A DNA stretch of 64,000 nt from Streptomyces sp. R41 (GTDB lineage Bacteria > Actinomycetota > Actinomycetes > Streptomycetales > Streptomycetaceae): contig NZ_CP163443.1 of the NCBI RefSeq assembly GCF_041053055.1, positions 2,108,001 to 2,172,000 of the forward strand. The letters run 5' to 3'. Positions 44,492 to 52,772 of the stretch are shown in pieces (positions within the stretch are counted from its first letter, which is position 1; each line of letters opens with the position of its first letter). The position numbers were made by a program, and so were the translations under genes. The notes under the pieces are model-generated. The model did not search any database, was not told the origin of the DNA, and saw nothing but the letters and a program-made list of their open reading frames with translations.

Positions 44492-45328
44492 ATGTCCAGG
44501 GCTCTTCCGAAGTACCACAAGCGCCGCGTAGTGATGATCGGCGGCGCCGCCGCGGTGGTGTTGTCAGGGGCGGTGATCGCCGGTTCCGCCTTGGCCGGGG
44601 AGACGTCCAAGAACAGCGGCCAGAACGCCACGACGAAGGCCGCGTCCCCGGGCACGGTGAACTGCCCGGCCGTCGCGCCGAGCCTGCCCGCGGTTCCCGC
44701 CTCCGCCAAGGCCGAGGTCGACCGCAATCTGGCGCTCCTGAACACGCAGATCTCCGAGGCCGACAAGAGGCTGGTCGACACGGTCGGCCAAGGCGGACCG
44801 AACTTCGTCCAGAACGCGATCCTCGGCCCCCTCAAGGACAAGCGGGTCGCCACCATCAATCGCATCGCGACGGCCATCGGGCGCACCGCGGCCAAGCCGC
44901 AGGGGCTGGACGCCCTGGCGCCGTGCACGCTGAACTCGGCGGGAGGCGGGGCCGCCGCCACGCCGAGTGCGGCCGCTTCCGCGAGCGCGCCGGCGACCGC
45001 TCAGGCGGGCGGCGGCAGCGGAAACACCAACACGGCGGGCACCATCTCCTGCCCCGACGTCGCGTCGAAGCTGCCCGCGGTTCCCGCCTCCGCCAAGGCC
45101 GAGGTCGACCGCAATCTGGCGCTGCTGAACACCCAGCTCTCCGAGGCGAACACGCGGCTGGCGAACACCGTCGGCCAGGGCGGCCCCAACTTCGTCCAGA
45201 ACGCGATCCTCGGCCCCCTGAAGGACAAGCGCGTCTCCACCATCGACCGCATCGCCATCTCCATCGGCCGCACCGCGGCCAAGCCGCAGGGCCTGGACTC
45301 CCTCGCCGCCTGCACGCTCACCAAGTGA
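44492..45328 (+). CDS. secreted protein with two near-identical 92-residue repeats
   Basis: The product is 278 residues. The signal region is HKRRVVMIGGAAAVVLSGAV to about ALAG (residue 36). Two copies follow (about 57-147 and 188-277) joined by an Ala/Ser/Gly-rich linker. Each starts with a Cys, carries PAVPASAKAEVDRNLALLNT, GQGGPNFVQNAILGPLKDKR and IGRTAAKPQGLD, and ends with a Cys, so one disulfide per repeat is likely. The repeats are almost identical at DNA level too, indicating recent duplication or gene conversion. I know no function for the family. Exported and probably helical. Confidence 0.8.
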   Translation: MSRALPKYHKRRVVMIGGAAAVVLSGAVIAGSALAGETSKNSGQNATTKAASPGTVNCPAVAPSLPAVPASAKAEVDRNLALLNTQISEADKRLVDTVGQGGPNFVQNAILGPLKDKRVATINRIATAIGRTAAKPQGLDALAPCTLNSAGGGAAATPSAAASASAPATAQAGGGSGNTNTAGTISCPDVASKLPAVPASAKAEVDRNLALLNTQLSEANTRLANTVGQGGPNFVQNAILGPLKDKRVSTIDRIAISIGRTAAKPQGLDSLAACTLTK

Positions 45329-45341
45329 CATGACAGGCGCT

Positions 45342-45378
45342 GTGGCCGCCCCGCGCAACGCCGGCCGGGGGCGGCCAC
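45342..45378 (+). terminator. terminator after the secreted repeat protein
   Basis: GTGGCCGCCCC and GGGGCGGCCAC, perfect 11-bp arms, start 13 bases after the stop. Confidence 0.85.
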
Positions 45379-45402
45379 GGGCCTACCGGAACCATCAATT
45401 CA

Positions 45403-45453
45403 TTAGACAGGCGAAAGACTTTCCTCAATAATCGTTAGACATGGGAAAGACTT
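45403..45453. repeat. 19-bp direct repeat spanning the start of the PPOX gene
   Basis: TTAGACAGGCGAAAGACTT at 45403-45421 recurs as TTAGACATGGGAAAGACTT at 45435-45453. The second copy contains the ATG at 45441. The region is unusually AT-rich. The first copy lies where a promoter -10/-35 would be, so a regulator binding both could block transcription and initiation. Confidence 0.8.
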
Positions 45454-46028
45454 ATGAGCGCATAGACGGCCGCCTGCGTACGTTCATCGAGGCGCAGCCC
45501 CTCTTCTTCACCGCGACCGCGCCCCTGTCCGGGGACGGCACCATCAACCTCTCCCCCAAGGGGCTCACCGGCTCGTTCGCCGTGCTCGACGAGCTGACCG
45601 TGGCCTATCTGGACTTCGCGGGAAGCAACGCCGAGACGATCGCGCATCTGCGGGAGAACGGCCGGGTCACCCTCATGTGGTGCGCCTTCCAGGGCCCGCC
45701 CAACATCGTCCGGGTGCACGGCCGCGGTGAGCCCGTCTTCCGGGACGATCCGCGCTTCCCGGAACTGCTCACACACTTCCCGGACATCGACCCGACCCCG
45801 CACGGCCTGCGCGCGATCATCGTGGTGAGCGCCGAACTCGTCCGTGACACCTGTGGTTACGCGGTGCCCTTCATGTCGTACGACGAGGATCGCGATCTGC
45901 ACGGCAAGCGGTTCGCGCGCGAGGACGACACCTCGCTCAGCGAGTACTTCGGCAAGAAGGAGCACATCGCCACGAGCCTGGACGGCCTGCCTGGGTTGCC
46001 GCTGCCGCTGCCGCCGTCCCCGGTCTGA
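45441..46028 (+). CDS. pyridoxamine 5'-phosphate oxidase-fold protein
   Basis: The product is 195 residues, a split-barrel flavin-binding fold (PPOX family): FFTATAPLSGDGTINLSPKG, then VAYLDFAGSNAETIAHLREN and MWCAFQGPPNIVRVHGRGEP. Such proteins bind FMN, F420 or haem; true pyridoxine oxidase residues are not evident, so an F420- or FMN-dependent reductase is more likely than PdxH. A Pro/Leu-rich tail ends the protein. Substrate unknown. Confidence 0.85.
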   Translation: MGKTYERIDGRLRTFIEAQPLFFTATAPLSGDGTINLSPKGLTGSFAVLDELTVAYLDFAGSNAETIAHLRENGRVTLMWCAFQGPPNIVRVHGRGEPVFRDDPRFPELLTHFPDIDPTPHGLRAIIVVSAELVRDTCGYAVPFMSYDEDRDLHGKRFAREDDTSLSEYFGKKEHIATSLDGLPGLPLPLPPSPV

Positions 46029-46122
46029 GCCATGCGCGCGGCGCCTGCACCGAGAGCACGACTGCGGTGTAGGGGTGTGGGCCGTCTCGTGGCTACCGGT
46101 CGTGTGTGGCCGGTCGCGCCCG

Positions 46123-46162
46123 TGCGGCGGAGCCGCATGTGTCCGCGCCCCTTGAGGGGTGC
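46123..46162 (-). terminator. double hairpin after the histidine kinase
   Basis: GCGCCCC/GGGGTGC (46145-46162, loop TTGA) abuts the kinase stop, and TGCGGC/GCCGCA (46123-46137) follows it. The second carries the GCGGC-GGA-GCCGC core found at several other places in the window. Confidence 0.65.
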
Positions 46163-46163
46163 C

Positions 46164-47702
46164 TCAGCCGCCCTTGGTTGACAGGCGGACCGTGAACGTT
46201 GTCGTGCCCGGACGGCTCTCGAGTGCGACCGTGCCTCCGTGCGCTTCCACCACCGCCGCCACGATCGACAGTCCCAGCCCCGCGCCGCCGCCCGCGCCCT
46301 CGGTGCGGCGGCGGTCGGCTCGGGTGAAGCGTTCGAAGACGCCGGGTTGCACGTCCTCCGGGACTCCCGGGCCATCGTCGTGGACCGTGAGGACGGCCGT
46401 CTTGTCGTCGGTCTCCAGCGACACCGTCACCTTGGTGCCAACGGGCGTGTGCAAACGAGCGTTGGCCAACAAGTTGGCCAACACCTGTTGGAGCCGGTGC
46501 GCGTCACCGGTCACCGTCACCGGCTCCTCCGCCAGCTCCAGCGTCCAGCGGTGGTCGGGGCCCACGGCCCGTGCGTCGGTGACCGCGTCGAGGACGAGGT
46601 GGGTGAGGTCGACGGGGAGCCGTTCCAGCGGACGGCCCGCGTCGAGGCGGGCGAGGAGCAGCAGGTCGTCGACCATCTCGCCCATGCGGGCCGACTCGGC
46701 GGCGATGCGTTCCAGGGCGCGGGTCACCTTGGGGGGCACCGGGCCCGGGTGCAACAACGCCAGTTCGGCGTGGCCGCGGACCGAGGCCACCGGGGTGCGC
46801 AGCTCATGGCTGGCGTCGGCGGCGAAGCTGCGCAGCCGTTCCTCGCTCGCGTGCCGCTTGGTCAGCGCGTCCTCGACATGGCCGAGCATGCGGTTGAAGG
46901 CACCGGCGACCCGGCCCACCTCGCTGCGCGGGTCGGACTCGGGCGCACGTGGCGGCAGCGCCACCTCGCCGCTGGCGAGCGGGAGTTCGCTGACCCGGGT
47001 CGCGGTCGCGGCGACCCGGTTCAGCGGGCGCAGTGACCAGCGCACCCAGAGGGCGCCGGTGACGCCGGCGACGGCGAGAGCCGCGCCGAAGACGGCGGAG
47101 GCCACCAGTTCCAGACGGTGGACCGCGGCCGTGACGGGCTCCATCGGCAACCCGGTGATCAGGACGTCGCCGTCGCGGCCCGGCGCCGCCGTCACCCGGT
47201 ACTCGCCCACCGCCGACAGGCAGATGGTGTGTCCACCGCCGTCGAGCGGGACTCCGGCGAGGGCCTTCTTGTCGGCGGCTGTCACGGCCACGTTCACGGC
47301 GGTCGCCTTGCCGCCGGAGGGTACGACCGCCGCGTTGGTGACGTCCTGGCCCACCAGCCGGGCGCCGAGGGTCCCGGCGCTCTGGTTGCGGGTGTCGCCG
47401 TGTTCGTCGCCGTCGTGGTCCGACGGCTTCACAGCCCCGTGCTCCAGGCTCGCCGGGAACCGCGCTCCCACGTCGTGCAGTTGCTGGTCGAGGCGGCCGG
47501 TAAGGAAGCCGTTCAATTCGTACACGGCGGCCACCCCGACGGCGGCGCAGCTGACGGCGAGCAGCACCACGAGCCCGGCGGTGAGCCGGGCCCGCATCGT
47601 GCGCGGGCGCGGCAGCCCGCGCACGCCCGCCCCCAGCCACGCCCACCGTCCCCTCACCCACGACGACTGCCGACTCGCCCACGGCCACCACCGCGGGCTC
47701 AT
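46164..47702 (-). CDS. sensor histidine kinase
   Basis: The product is 512 residues. The first span is near 40-60 (ARLTAGLVVLLAVSCAAVGVAA). The extracellular sensor part (about 65-190) is rich in Asp/Gly/Thr, and the second span is at about 205-225. HAMP, the dimerisation box FAADASHELRTPVASVRGHAEL (phospho-His) and the ATPase N/G boxes (QVLANLLANARLHTPVG, DDGPGVPEDVQPGVFERF, GAGLGLSIVAAVVEAHGG) follow. The signal is unknown. ATG at 47702 overlaps the regulator stop by four bases. It probably controls the divergent flavin redox cassette. Confidence 0.93.
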   Translation of the reverse strand: MSPRWWPWASRQSSWVRGRWAWLGAGVRGLPRPRTMRARLTAGLVVLLAVSCAAVGVAAVYELNGFLTGRLDQQLHDVGARFPASLEHGAVKPSDHDGDEHGDTRNQSAGTLGARLVGQDVTNAAVVPSGGKATAVNVAVTAADKKALAGVPLDGGGHTICLSAVGEYRVTAAPGRDGDVLITGLPMEPVTAAVHRLELVASAVFGAALAVAGVTGALWVRWSLRPLNRVAATATRVSELPLASGEVALPPRAPESDPRSEVGRVAGAFNRMLGHVEDALTKRHASEERLRSFAADASHELRTPVASVRGHAELALLHPGPVPPKVTRALERIAAESARMGEMVDDLLLLARLDAGRPLERLPVDLTHLVLDAVTDARAVGPDHRWTLELAEEPVTVTGDAHRLQQVLANLLANARLHTPVGTKVTVSLETDDKTAVLTVHDDGPGVPEDVQPGVFERFTRADRRRTEGAGGGAGLGLSIVAAVVEAHGGTVALESRPGTTTFTVRLSTKGG

Positions 47703-48451
47703 CGTCCCGCCACCGGCTTGATCACGTATCCGGCGCCGCGCACCGTGTGGATCATGGGCTCGCGGCCCGCGTCCACCTTCTTGCGCAGATACGAGATGTA
47801 GAGCTCCACGACATGGGCCTGGCCGCCGAAGTCGTACGACCAGACGCGGTCGAGGATCTGCGCCTTGCTGAGGACCCGGCGCGGGTTGCGCATCAGGAAA
47901 CGCAGGAGCTCGAACTCGGTCGGCGACAGCTCGATCAGCTCGCCGCCCCGGGTCACCTCACGGGCCTCCTCGTCCATGACCAGGTCGCCGACGACCAGCC
48001 GCGGTCCCTCGTCCAGCTGCCTGGCCATGCCCGCGCGGCGGAGCAGCCCGCGCAGCCGGGCGACGACCTCCTCCAGACTGAACGGCTTGGTGACGTAGTC
48101 GTCGCCGCCCGCGGTGATGCCGGCGATACGGTCCTCGACGGCGTCCCGCGCGGTGAGGAAGAGGACGCAGACGTCGGGCTTCACGGTGTGCAGGTCGCGC
48201 AGCACATGGAAGCCGTCGGTGTCCGGGAGCATCACATCGAGGACGACGGCGTCGGGCAGCAGCTCCCGCGCCCCGGCGACGGCCGAGGCCCCGTCGCCCG
48301 CCGTGCGCACCTCCCAGCCCTCGTAGCGCAGGGCACCGGAGAGGACCTCGGCCAGATCGGGGTCGTCGTCGACGACGAGGACGCGTACAGGGGTGCCGTC
48401 GGGCCGGGTGAGCGCGGGCCGGCCGTTGCCTCGGGAGCGGGGAGTGTTCAT
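47699..48451 (-). CDS. OmpR-family response regulator
   Basis: The product is 250 residues. Receiver domain: VLVVDDDPDLAEVLSGALRY, phospho-Asp in AVVLDVMLPDTDGF, and the Lys switch in DDYVTKPFSLEE. The C-terminal winged helix has LSPTEFELLRFLMRNPRRVL and VVELYISYLRKKVD. It binds DNA as a head-to-tail dimer. ATG 48451 has GGAAGAC six bases upstream. It is the first gene of the two-component operon and faces the redox cassette across 184 bases holding 11-bp direct repeats. Confidence 0.94.
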   Translation of the reverse strand: MNTPRSRGNGRPALTRPDGTPVRVLVVDDDPDLAEVLSGALRYEGWEVRTAGDGASAVAGARELLPDAVVLDVMLPDTDGFHVLRDLHTVKPDVCVLFLTARDAVEDRIAGITAGGDDYVTKPFSLEEVVARLRGLLRRAGMARQLDEGPRLVVGDLVMDEEAREVTRGGELIELSPTEFELLRFLMRNPRRVLSKAQILDRVWSYDFGGQAHVVELYISYLRKKVDAGREPMIHTVRGAGYVIKPVAGR

Positions 48452-48500
48452 GTCGTCTTCCAGCATCGCTCTTCCCGGAGGCCGCACCTCCCCGCGGCGC

Positions 48501-48590
48501 CTCTGAGTTTCCTCTGAGTCGCCTCTCCTCTTCGCTCTCGGTTTCCTGTGAGTCTCCGCCGAAAGCCCCTGTTCAGAGCTTCCTCAGAAG
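48501..48590. promoter_or_regulatory. direct-repeat array in front of the redox cassette
   Basis: Three head-to-tail 11-bp steps start CTCTGAGTTTC, CTCTGAGTCGC and CTCTCCTCTTC (48501-48533). A related TTTCCTGTGAGT lies at 48542-48553, against TTTCCTCTGAGT at 48508-48519. A weaker CTTCCTCAGAAG is at 48579-48590. Repeats spaced one helical turn apart are what OmpR-family regulators bind. This suggests direct control of both the two-component operon and the cassette. Confidence 0.65.
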
Positions 48591-48635
48591 TTCCGGACGC
48601 ACAGTTTCCTCCCGGACAGCCGGAAGGACGGACAG

Positions 48636-49997
48636 ATGACCACGGTGTACGAGCGGGCTGCGGTCCCGCGCCCCACCCGAGGACGCAGGCGACCCCGCCC
48701 CTCGCCCGCCGGGCCGCTGCTGGCCCTGCTCTGGGCCGGAGCCGTCGCCGTCGTCGCCCTGTGGTGGACCGACACCCGGTCGGTGGTGGGCCTCGCCGGA
48801 TGGCTGACCGACGCCGGGCGGATCGCCGGGCTGCTGTGCGGCTACAGCTGTGCGGTGCTGGTGGCGCTGATGGCCCGCGTTCCCCTCCTGGAGCGGCGCA
48901 TAGGCTCCGACCGGGTTGCCCGCTGGCACGCCATGGCGGGCCGGTACACCATCTGCCTGCTCGTCGCGCATGTCACGCTGATCCTCTTCGGGTACGCGGC
49001 CCAGGACGGGTCGGGCATCGTGCACGAGACGCTGAGCGTGGTGTTCGACTATCCGGACATGCTCAAGGCCACGATCGGCACGCTCATCCTCTTCGCCGTC
49101 GGGATCACCTCGGCGCGTGCGGCCCGCCGTCGGATCCGCCACGAGTTCTGGTACTACGTGCACCTGCTCACGTACGTGGCGGTCTTCCTCGCCTTCTTCC
49201 ACCAGCTCGCACTCGGCTCCGACCTCGTCGGCGACAACGTCGCCCAGGCCGCCTGGTACGTGCTCTACCTGGGCACGGCCGCGCTGGTCGGGTGGTTCAG
49301 GCTGCTCGTCCCGGTGCGGCTCAATCTGCGCCACCGGCTGCGCGTGGAGTCCGTGTACCGCGAGGCGCCGGGGGTCTTCTCCATCGTGGTGCGCGGGGAA
49401 CGGCTGGACGAACTGAACGCCCAGGCGGGACAGTTCTTCCGCTGGCGGTTCCTCTCGGACGGGATGCGTTGGACCTCCACGCCGTACTCGCTGTCGGCGC
49501 CGCCACGGCCGGACCGGATGCGGATCACCGTGAAGGCGCTGGGCGACCACAGCGCCGCGGTGGGGCTGCTGCGGCCCGGCACCCGGGTGTGGGCGGAAGG
49601 CCCGTACGGCTCGCTGACCGCCGAACGGCGCACCTCGTCGAAGGCGCTGCTGATCGCGGGCGGCGTCGGCATCACGCCGTTGCGCGCCCTGTTCGAGACC
49701 CTGCCGGGCCAGGTCACCCTCCTCTACCGGGCGCGTACGGCCGAAGACCTCGCGCTGGGCGGCGAGTTGGAGGCCATCGCGAAGTGGCGCGGCGCGCGCG
49801 TCCTGTACGCGGTCAACGGCGCCGACGGCACACGCCCGCGGTTCACCGCCGAGTCCCTGCGGGCGAGCGTGCCCGACCTCGCGGCGCACGACGTCTACCT
49901 GTGCGGCCCGCCCGCGATGGCGCAGGACCTGTACGGGGCGCTGCGCGCGGCGGGTGTCCCCGACCGCCGTATCCACCACGAGTCGTTCGAGCTGTGA
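48636..49997 (+). CDS. ferric-reductase-like transmembrane NAD(P)H:flavin oxidoreductase, copy 1
   Basis: The product is 453 residues. The N-terminal half (about 25-215) has six spans of the ferric-reductase/cytochrome-b fold, with candidate haem His in ARWHAMAGRYTICLLVAHVTL and EFWYYVHLLTYVAVFLAFFHQL. The C-terminal half is a ferredoxin-reductase module: FAD site GQFFRWRFLSDGMRW...TPYSLS, NAD(P) site ALLIAGGVGITPLRALFE and VYLCGPPAMAQD. It takes electrons from cytosolic NAD(P)H through FAD and haem across the membrane. It starts the cassette; the following FMN-binding protein is the likely acceptor. Confidence 0.88.
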   Translation: MTTVYERAAVPRPTRGRRRPRPSPAGPLLALLWAGAVAVVALWWTDTRSVVGLAGWLTDAGRIAGLLCGYSCAVLVALMARVPLLERRIGSDRVARWHAMAGRYTICLLVAHVTLILFGYAAQDGSGIVHETLSVVFDYPDMLKATIGTLILFAVGITSARAARRRIRHEFWYYVHLLTYVAVFLAFFHQLALGSDLVGDNVAQAAWYVLYLGTAALVGWFRLLVPVRLNLRHRLRVESVYREAPGVFSIVVRGERLDELNAQAGQFFRWRFLSDGMRWTSTPYSLSAPPRPDRMRITVKALGDHSAAVGLLRPGTRVWAEGPYGSLTAERRTSSKALLIAGGVGITPLRALFETLPGQVTLLYRARTAEDLALGGELEAIAKWRGARVLYAVNGADGTRPRFTAESLRASVPDLAAHDVYLCGPPAMAQDLYGALRAAGVPDRRIHHESFEL

Positions 49998-50004
49998 GGC
50001 CGCC

Positions 50005-50490
50005 TTGCACGCCCTGAAGAAGCAACGTCCGCTGCGCCGCGTCGTACTGGCGGCCGCCAGTACAGTCACCGGTGTCGTCCTGCTGCTGTCGCTGAAGCCG
50101 CACACGCCGCCGACCGTGGCGCAGGCGTCCTCGTCCGCCGGCCAGTCCCAGACCCAGGCCCCGTCCCCTGGAACCTCCTCGGGCAGCTCCTCCGGGAGCA
50201 CGAAGAGCACGGGCACCAAGACCGTCACCGGTGAGACGGTCCAGACCCGTTGGGGCCCCGTCCAGGTGCGCATCACGCTCAAGAACGGAAAGATCACTGA
50301 CGTCACCGCGGTCGCCTACCCCTCGGACAATCCGAAGGACCAGGAGATCAACAGCTACGCGATACCCCAGCTCAGGCGCGAGGCGCTGGCCGCGCAGAGC
50401 GCGCAGATCGACTCGGTCTCCGGTGCCACGTACACCAGTGACGGTTACAAGCAGTCCCTCCAGTCGGCACTGGACTCCGCGGGCCTCTGA
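50005..50490 (+). CDS. membrane-anchored FMN-binding (flavinylated) protein, one domain
   Basis: The product is 161 residues from TTG at 50005 (GAGG upstream, 7 bases after the reductase stop). A basic N-terminus and one span (RRVVLAAASTVTGVVLLLSL) are followed by an extracytoplasmic Ser/Gly/Thr linker (about 35-70) and an FMN_bind domain. The flavinylation motif DSVSGATYTS is near the C-terminus (Thr about residue 142). ApbE-type enzymes join FMN to that Thr through a phosphoester bond (known for NqrC/RnfG-like proteins). It is probably reduced by the adjacent membrane reductase. Confidence 0.87.
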   Translation: MHALKKQRPLRRVVLAAASTVTGVVLLLSLKPHTPPTVAQASSSAGQSQTQAPSPGTSSGSSSGSTKSTGTKTVTGETVQTRWGPVQVRITLKNGKITDVTAVAYPSDNPKDQEINSYAIPQLRREALAAQSAQIDSVSGATYTSDGYKQSLQSALDSAGL

Positions 50491-50572
50491 ACGCACTGCC
50501 GTCGTGGGCCGTATCTCTGGGCCAGGGGACCACTCCCCTTGCCCCGTCCCCACGGACGAACACGGAGGAACC

Positions 50573-51952
50573 GTGTCCACGATCGCCGGTGGTCGCGCCG
50601 CGCGGCGCCAGACCATGCGCCGTATCCGCCCTCGCCGCTCGCCCGCCGTCCCGTTGCTGCTCGCCGTCTGGGCGGGCGCGGCCGGGGTCATCTGGCTGTG
50701 GTGGAACAACACCCCGTCCATCGCGGACGACAACAGCAAGATCCTCAACGCGGGCCGGATCACCGGACTGCTCGCCGGCTACCTGATGGCGCTCGTGGTG
50801 CTGCAGATGGCCCGCGTTCCCGCCCTGGAGCGCCGGGTGGGCTCCGACCGGGTCGCGCGCTGGCACGCCATGAGCGGCCGGTACACGATCTGCCTGGTCC
50901 TGGCCCACCTCTTCCTGACCATGTGGGGCTACGCCCTGCAGTCGGGCAAGGGGCTCGGCGGGATCGTGCAGCAGACCATCGACTCGGTGAACCAGCTGCC
51001 CGACATGGGCAAGGCCGCGATCGGCACGGGTCTGCTGGTGCTCATCGGGTTCATCTCCATCGGCGGGATCCGCCGTCTGATCCCGTACGACACCTGGTAT
51101 CACGTCCACTTGCTGACGTACGCCGCCGTGTTCCTGACGTTCTGGCACCAGCTGTCCACCGGCAACGACTTCGCCGTCGAGCCCGCCGCGAAGACCGCCT
51201 GGTACGGGCTGTACGGGTCGGTGACCGCGCTGGTGATCTGGTACCGGGTCCTCGCGCCGATCCGGCTCAACGTGAAGCACCGGATGCGGGTCGAGGCGGT
51301 GATCGAGGAGACGCCCGGGATCGTGTCGGTGCTGATCAGCGGGCGGAAGCTGCACCGGATGGGCGCGGAGGCCGGGCAGTTCTTCCGCTGGCGCTTCCTG
51401 GCGCCGGGGATGCGGCTCAGCTCCCACCCGTACTCGCTGTCGGCGGCGCCCCGCCCCAACATGCTGCGCATCACCGTGAAGGCGATCGGCGACCACAGCG
51501 CCGCGCTGCGCGACCTGGAGCCGGGCACCCGGGTCTGGGCGGAGGGCCCGTACGGGGCGCTGACGGCGGGCAAGCGCAGCCGCGGCAAGGTGCTCCTGGT
51601 GGCGGGCGGCGTCGGCATCACGCCGATGCGGGCGCTGTTCGAGACGCTGCCCGGCGCGTCCGGCGACCTGACGCTGCTCTACCGGGCCAACAGCACCCAG
51701 GACCTGGCCCTGTGGGACGAGCTCGCCGCCATCTCCAAGGAGCGCGGGGCCCGCCTGATGTACGCGGTGAACAGTCCCGAAGGGGAGCGCCCGGACATCT
51801 CGGCGGAGTCGCTGCGCCGCAAGCTGCCGGACATCGACCGCCACGACGTCTTCATGTGCGGGCCGCCCGGCTTCGCGCAGCAGGTGTACGAAGCACTGCG
51901 CGGCGCGGGGGTCCCCGCCCGCCGCATCCATCACGAGTCGTTCGAGATGTGA
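50573..51952 (+). CDS. ferric-reductase-like transmembrane NAD(P)H:flavin oxidoreductase, copy 2
   Basis: The product is 459 residues, clearly paralogous to copy 1: the same WHAMSGRYTICLVLAHLFL and WYHVHLLTYAAVFLTFWHQL haem-region signatures, GQFFRWRFLAPGMRL...HPYSLS, LLVAGGVGITPMRALFE and VFMCGPPGFAQQ, and the same HHESFE end. GTG at 50573 with GGAGGA upstream. With its own FMN-binding partner just downstream it repeats the reductase-acceptor module, so the cassette arose by duplication. The two may have different acceptors or expression. Confidence 0.88.
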   Translation: MSTIAGGRAARRQTMRRIRPRRSPAVPLLLAVWAGAAGVIWLWWNNTPSIADDNSKILNAGRITGLLAGYLMALVVLQMARVPALERRVGSDRVARWHAMSGRYTICLVLAHLFLTMWGYALQSGKGLGGIVQQTIDSVNQLPDMGKAAIGTGLLVLIGFISIGGIRRLIPYDTWYHVHLLTYAAVFLTFWHQLSTGNDFAVEPAAKTAWYGLYGSVTALVIWYRVLAPIRLNVKHRMRVEAVIEETPGIVSVLISGRKLHRMGAEAGQFFRWRFLAPGMRLSSHPYSLSAAPRPNMLRITVKAIGDHSAALRDLEPGTRVWAEGPYGALTAGKRSRGKVLLVAGGVGITPMRALFETLPGASGDLTLLYRANSTQDLALWDELAAISKERGARLMYAVNSPEGERPDISAESLRRKLPDIDRHDVFMCGPPGFAQQVYEALRGAGVPARRIHHESFEM

Positions 51953-51971
51953 GCGACGGGAGTCAGGAGCG

Positions 51972-52772
51972 ATGAAGAAGAGCCACCCCATTCGGCGCGT
52001 CGTGCTCGCCACCGCCGCCACCGTGTCCGGGATCGTCCTGCTGCTGTCGCTGAAGCCGGCCTCCGATCCGGCCGCGGCGTCGGCGGCGGGCGGAACGACG
52101 CCCCAGCAGACGGCGGCCGGGCAGGAGTCGCCGCAGGGCGGCGGCTCGCAGCAGACGGGCACGCAGACCGTCACCGGTGACGTGGTGAAGACCCAGTACG
52201 GGCCGGTCCAGGTACAGCTGACCATGAGCGGCGGCAAGATCACCAAGGCGGACGCCGTCCAGGCCCCCAAGGGCGGAACCAGCGACCAGAAGACCGCCCT
52301 GGCCGTACCCAAACTCAACCAGGAAGCAATCGCCGCACAGAGCGCGGACATCGACGCGGTCTCGGGGGCGACGTACACGAGCGGCGGCTACAAGCAGTCC
52401 CTGCAGTCGGCCCTGGACAAGGCGAAGGCCGCCGGCGGTACGTCGGGATCCTCGGGGGCGGCGGGGGCCTCCTCGTCGCCGCAGGCCCCCGCCACACAGA
52501 CCCGCACCGTCACCGGAAACGTGGCCCAGACCCAGTACGGGCCCGTCCAGGTCCGCCTCACCCTCACCGGCGACAAGATCACCAGGGCCGAGGCCGTCCA
52601 GGCGCCCAGCGGTGGAACCAGCAGCCAGAAGACCGCCCTGGCCATCCCCGCACTCAACCAGGAAGCCGTCGCCGCCGGGAGCGCCGACATCGACGCCGTC
52701 TCCGGCGCCACCTACACCAGTGGCGGATACAAGCAGTCCCTGCAGTCGGCCCTGGACAAGGCCGGTGGCTGA
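51972..52772 (+). CDS. membrane-anchored FMN-binding protein with two flavinylation domains
   Basis: The product is 266 residues. One N-terminal span (RRVVLATAATVSGIVLLLSL) and a Gln/Gly/Ser linker are followed by two FMN_bind domains (about 65-155 and 178-266) separated by a Gly/Ser/Ala linker. Each has the motif DAVSGATYTSGGY; Thr at about 134 and 247 are the likely FMN sites. The domains end with the same KQSLQSALDKA helix, as does the single-domain protein, so three copies descend from one. It could carry two FMN and act as an electron wire. Confidence 0.88.
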   Translation: MKKSHPIRRVVLATAATVSGIVLLLSLKPASDPAAASAAGGTTPQQTAAGQESPQGGGSQQTGTQTVTGDVVKTQYGPVQVQLTMSGGKITKADAVQAPKGGTSDQKTALAVPKLNQEAIAAQSADIDAVSGATYTSGGYKQSLQSALDKAKAAGGTSGSSGAAGASSSPQAPATQTRTVTGNVAQTQYGPVQVRLTLTGDKITRAEAVQAPSGGTSSQKTALAIPALNQEAVAAGSADIDAVSGATYTSGGYKQSLQSALDKAGG

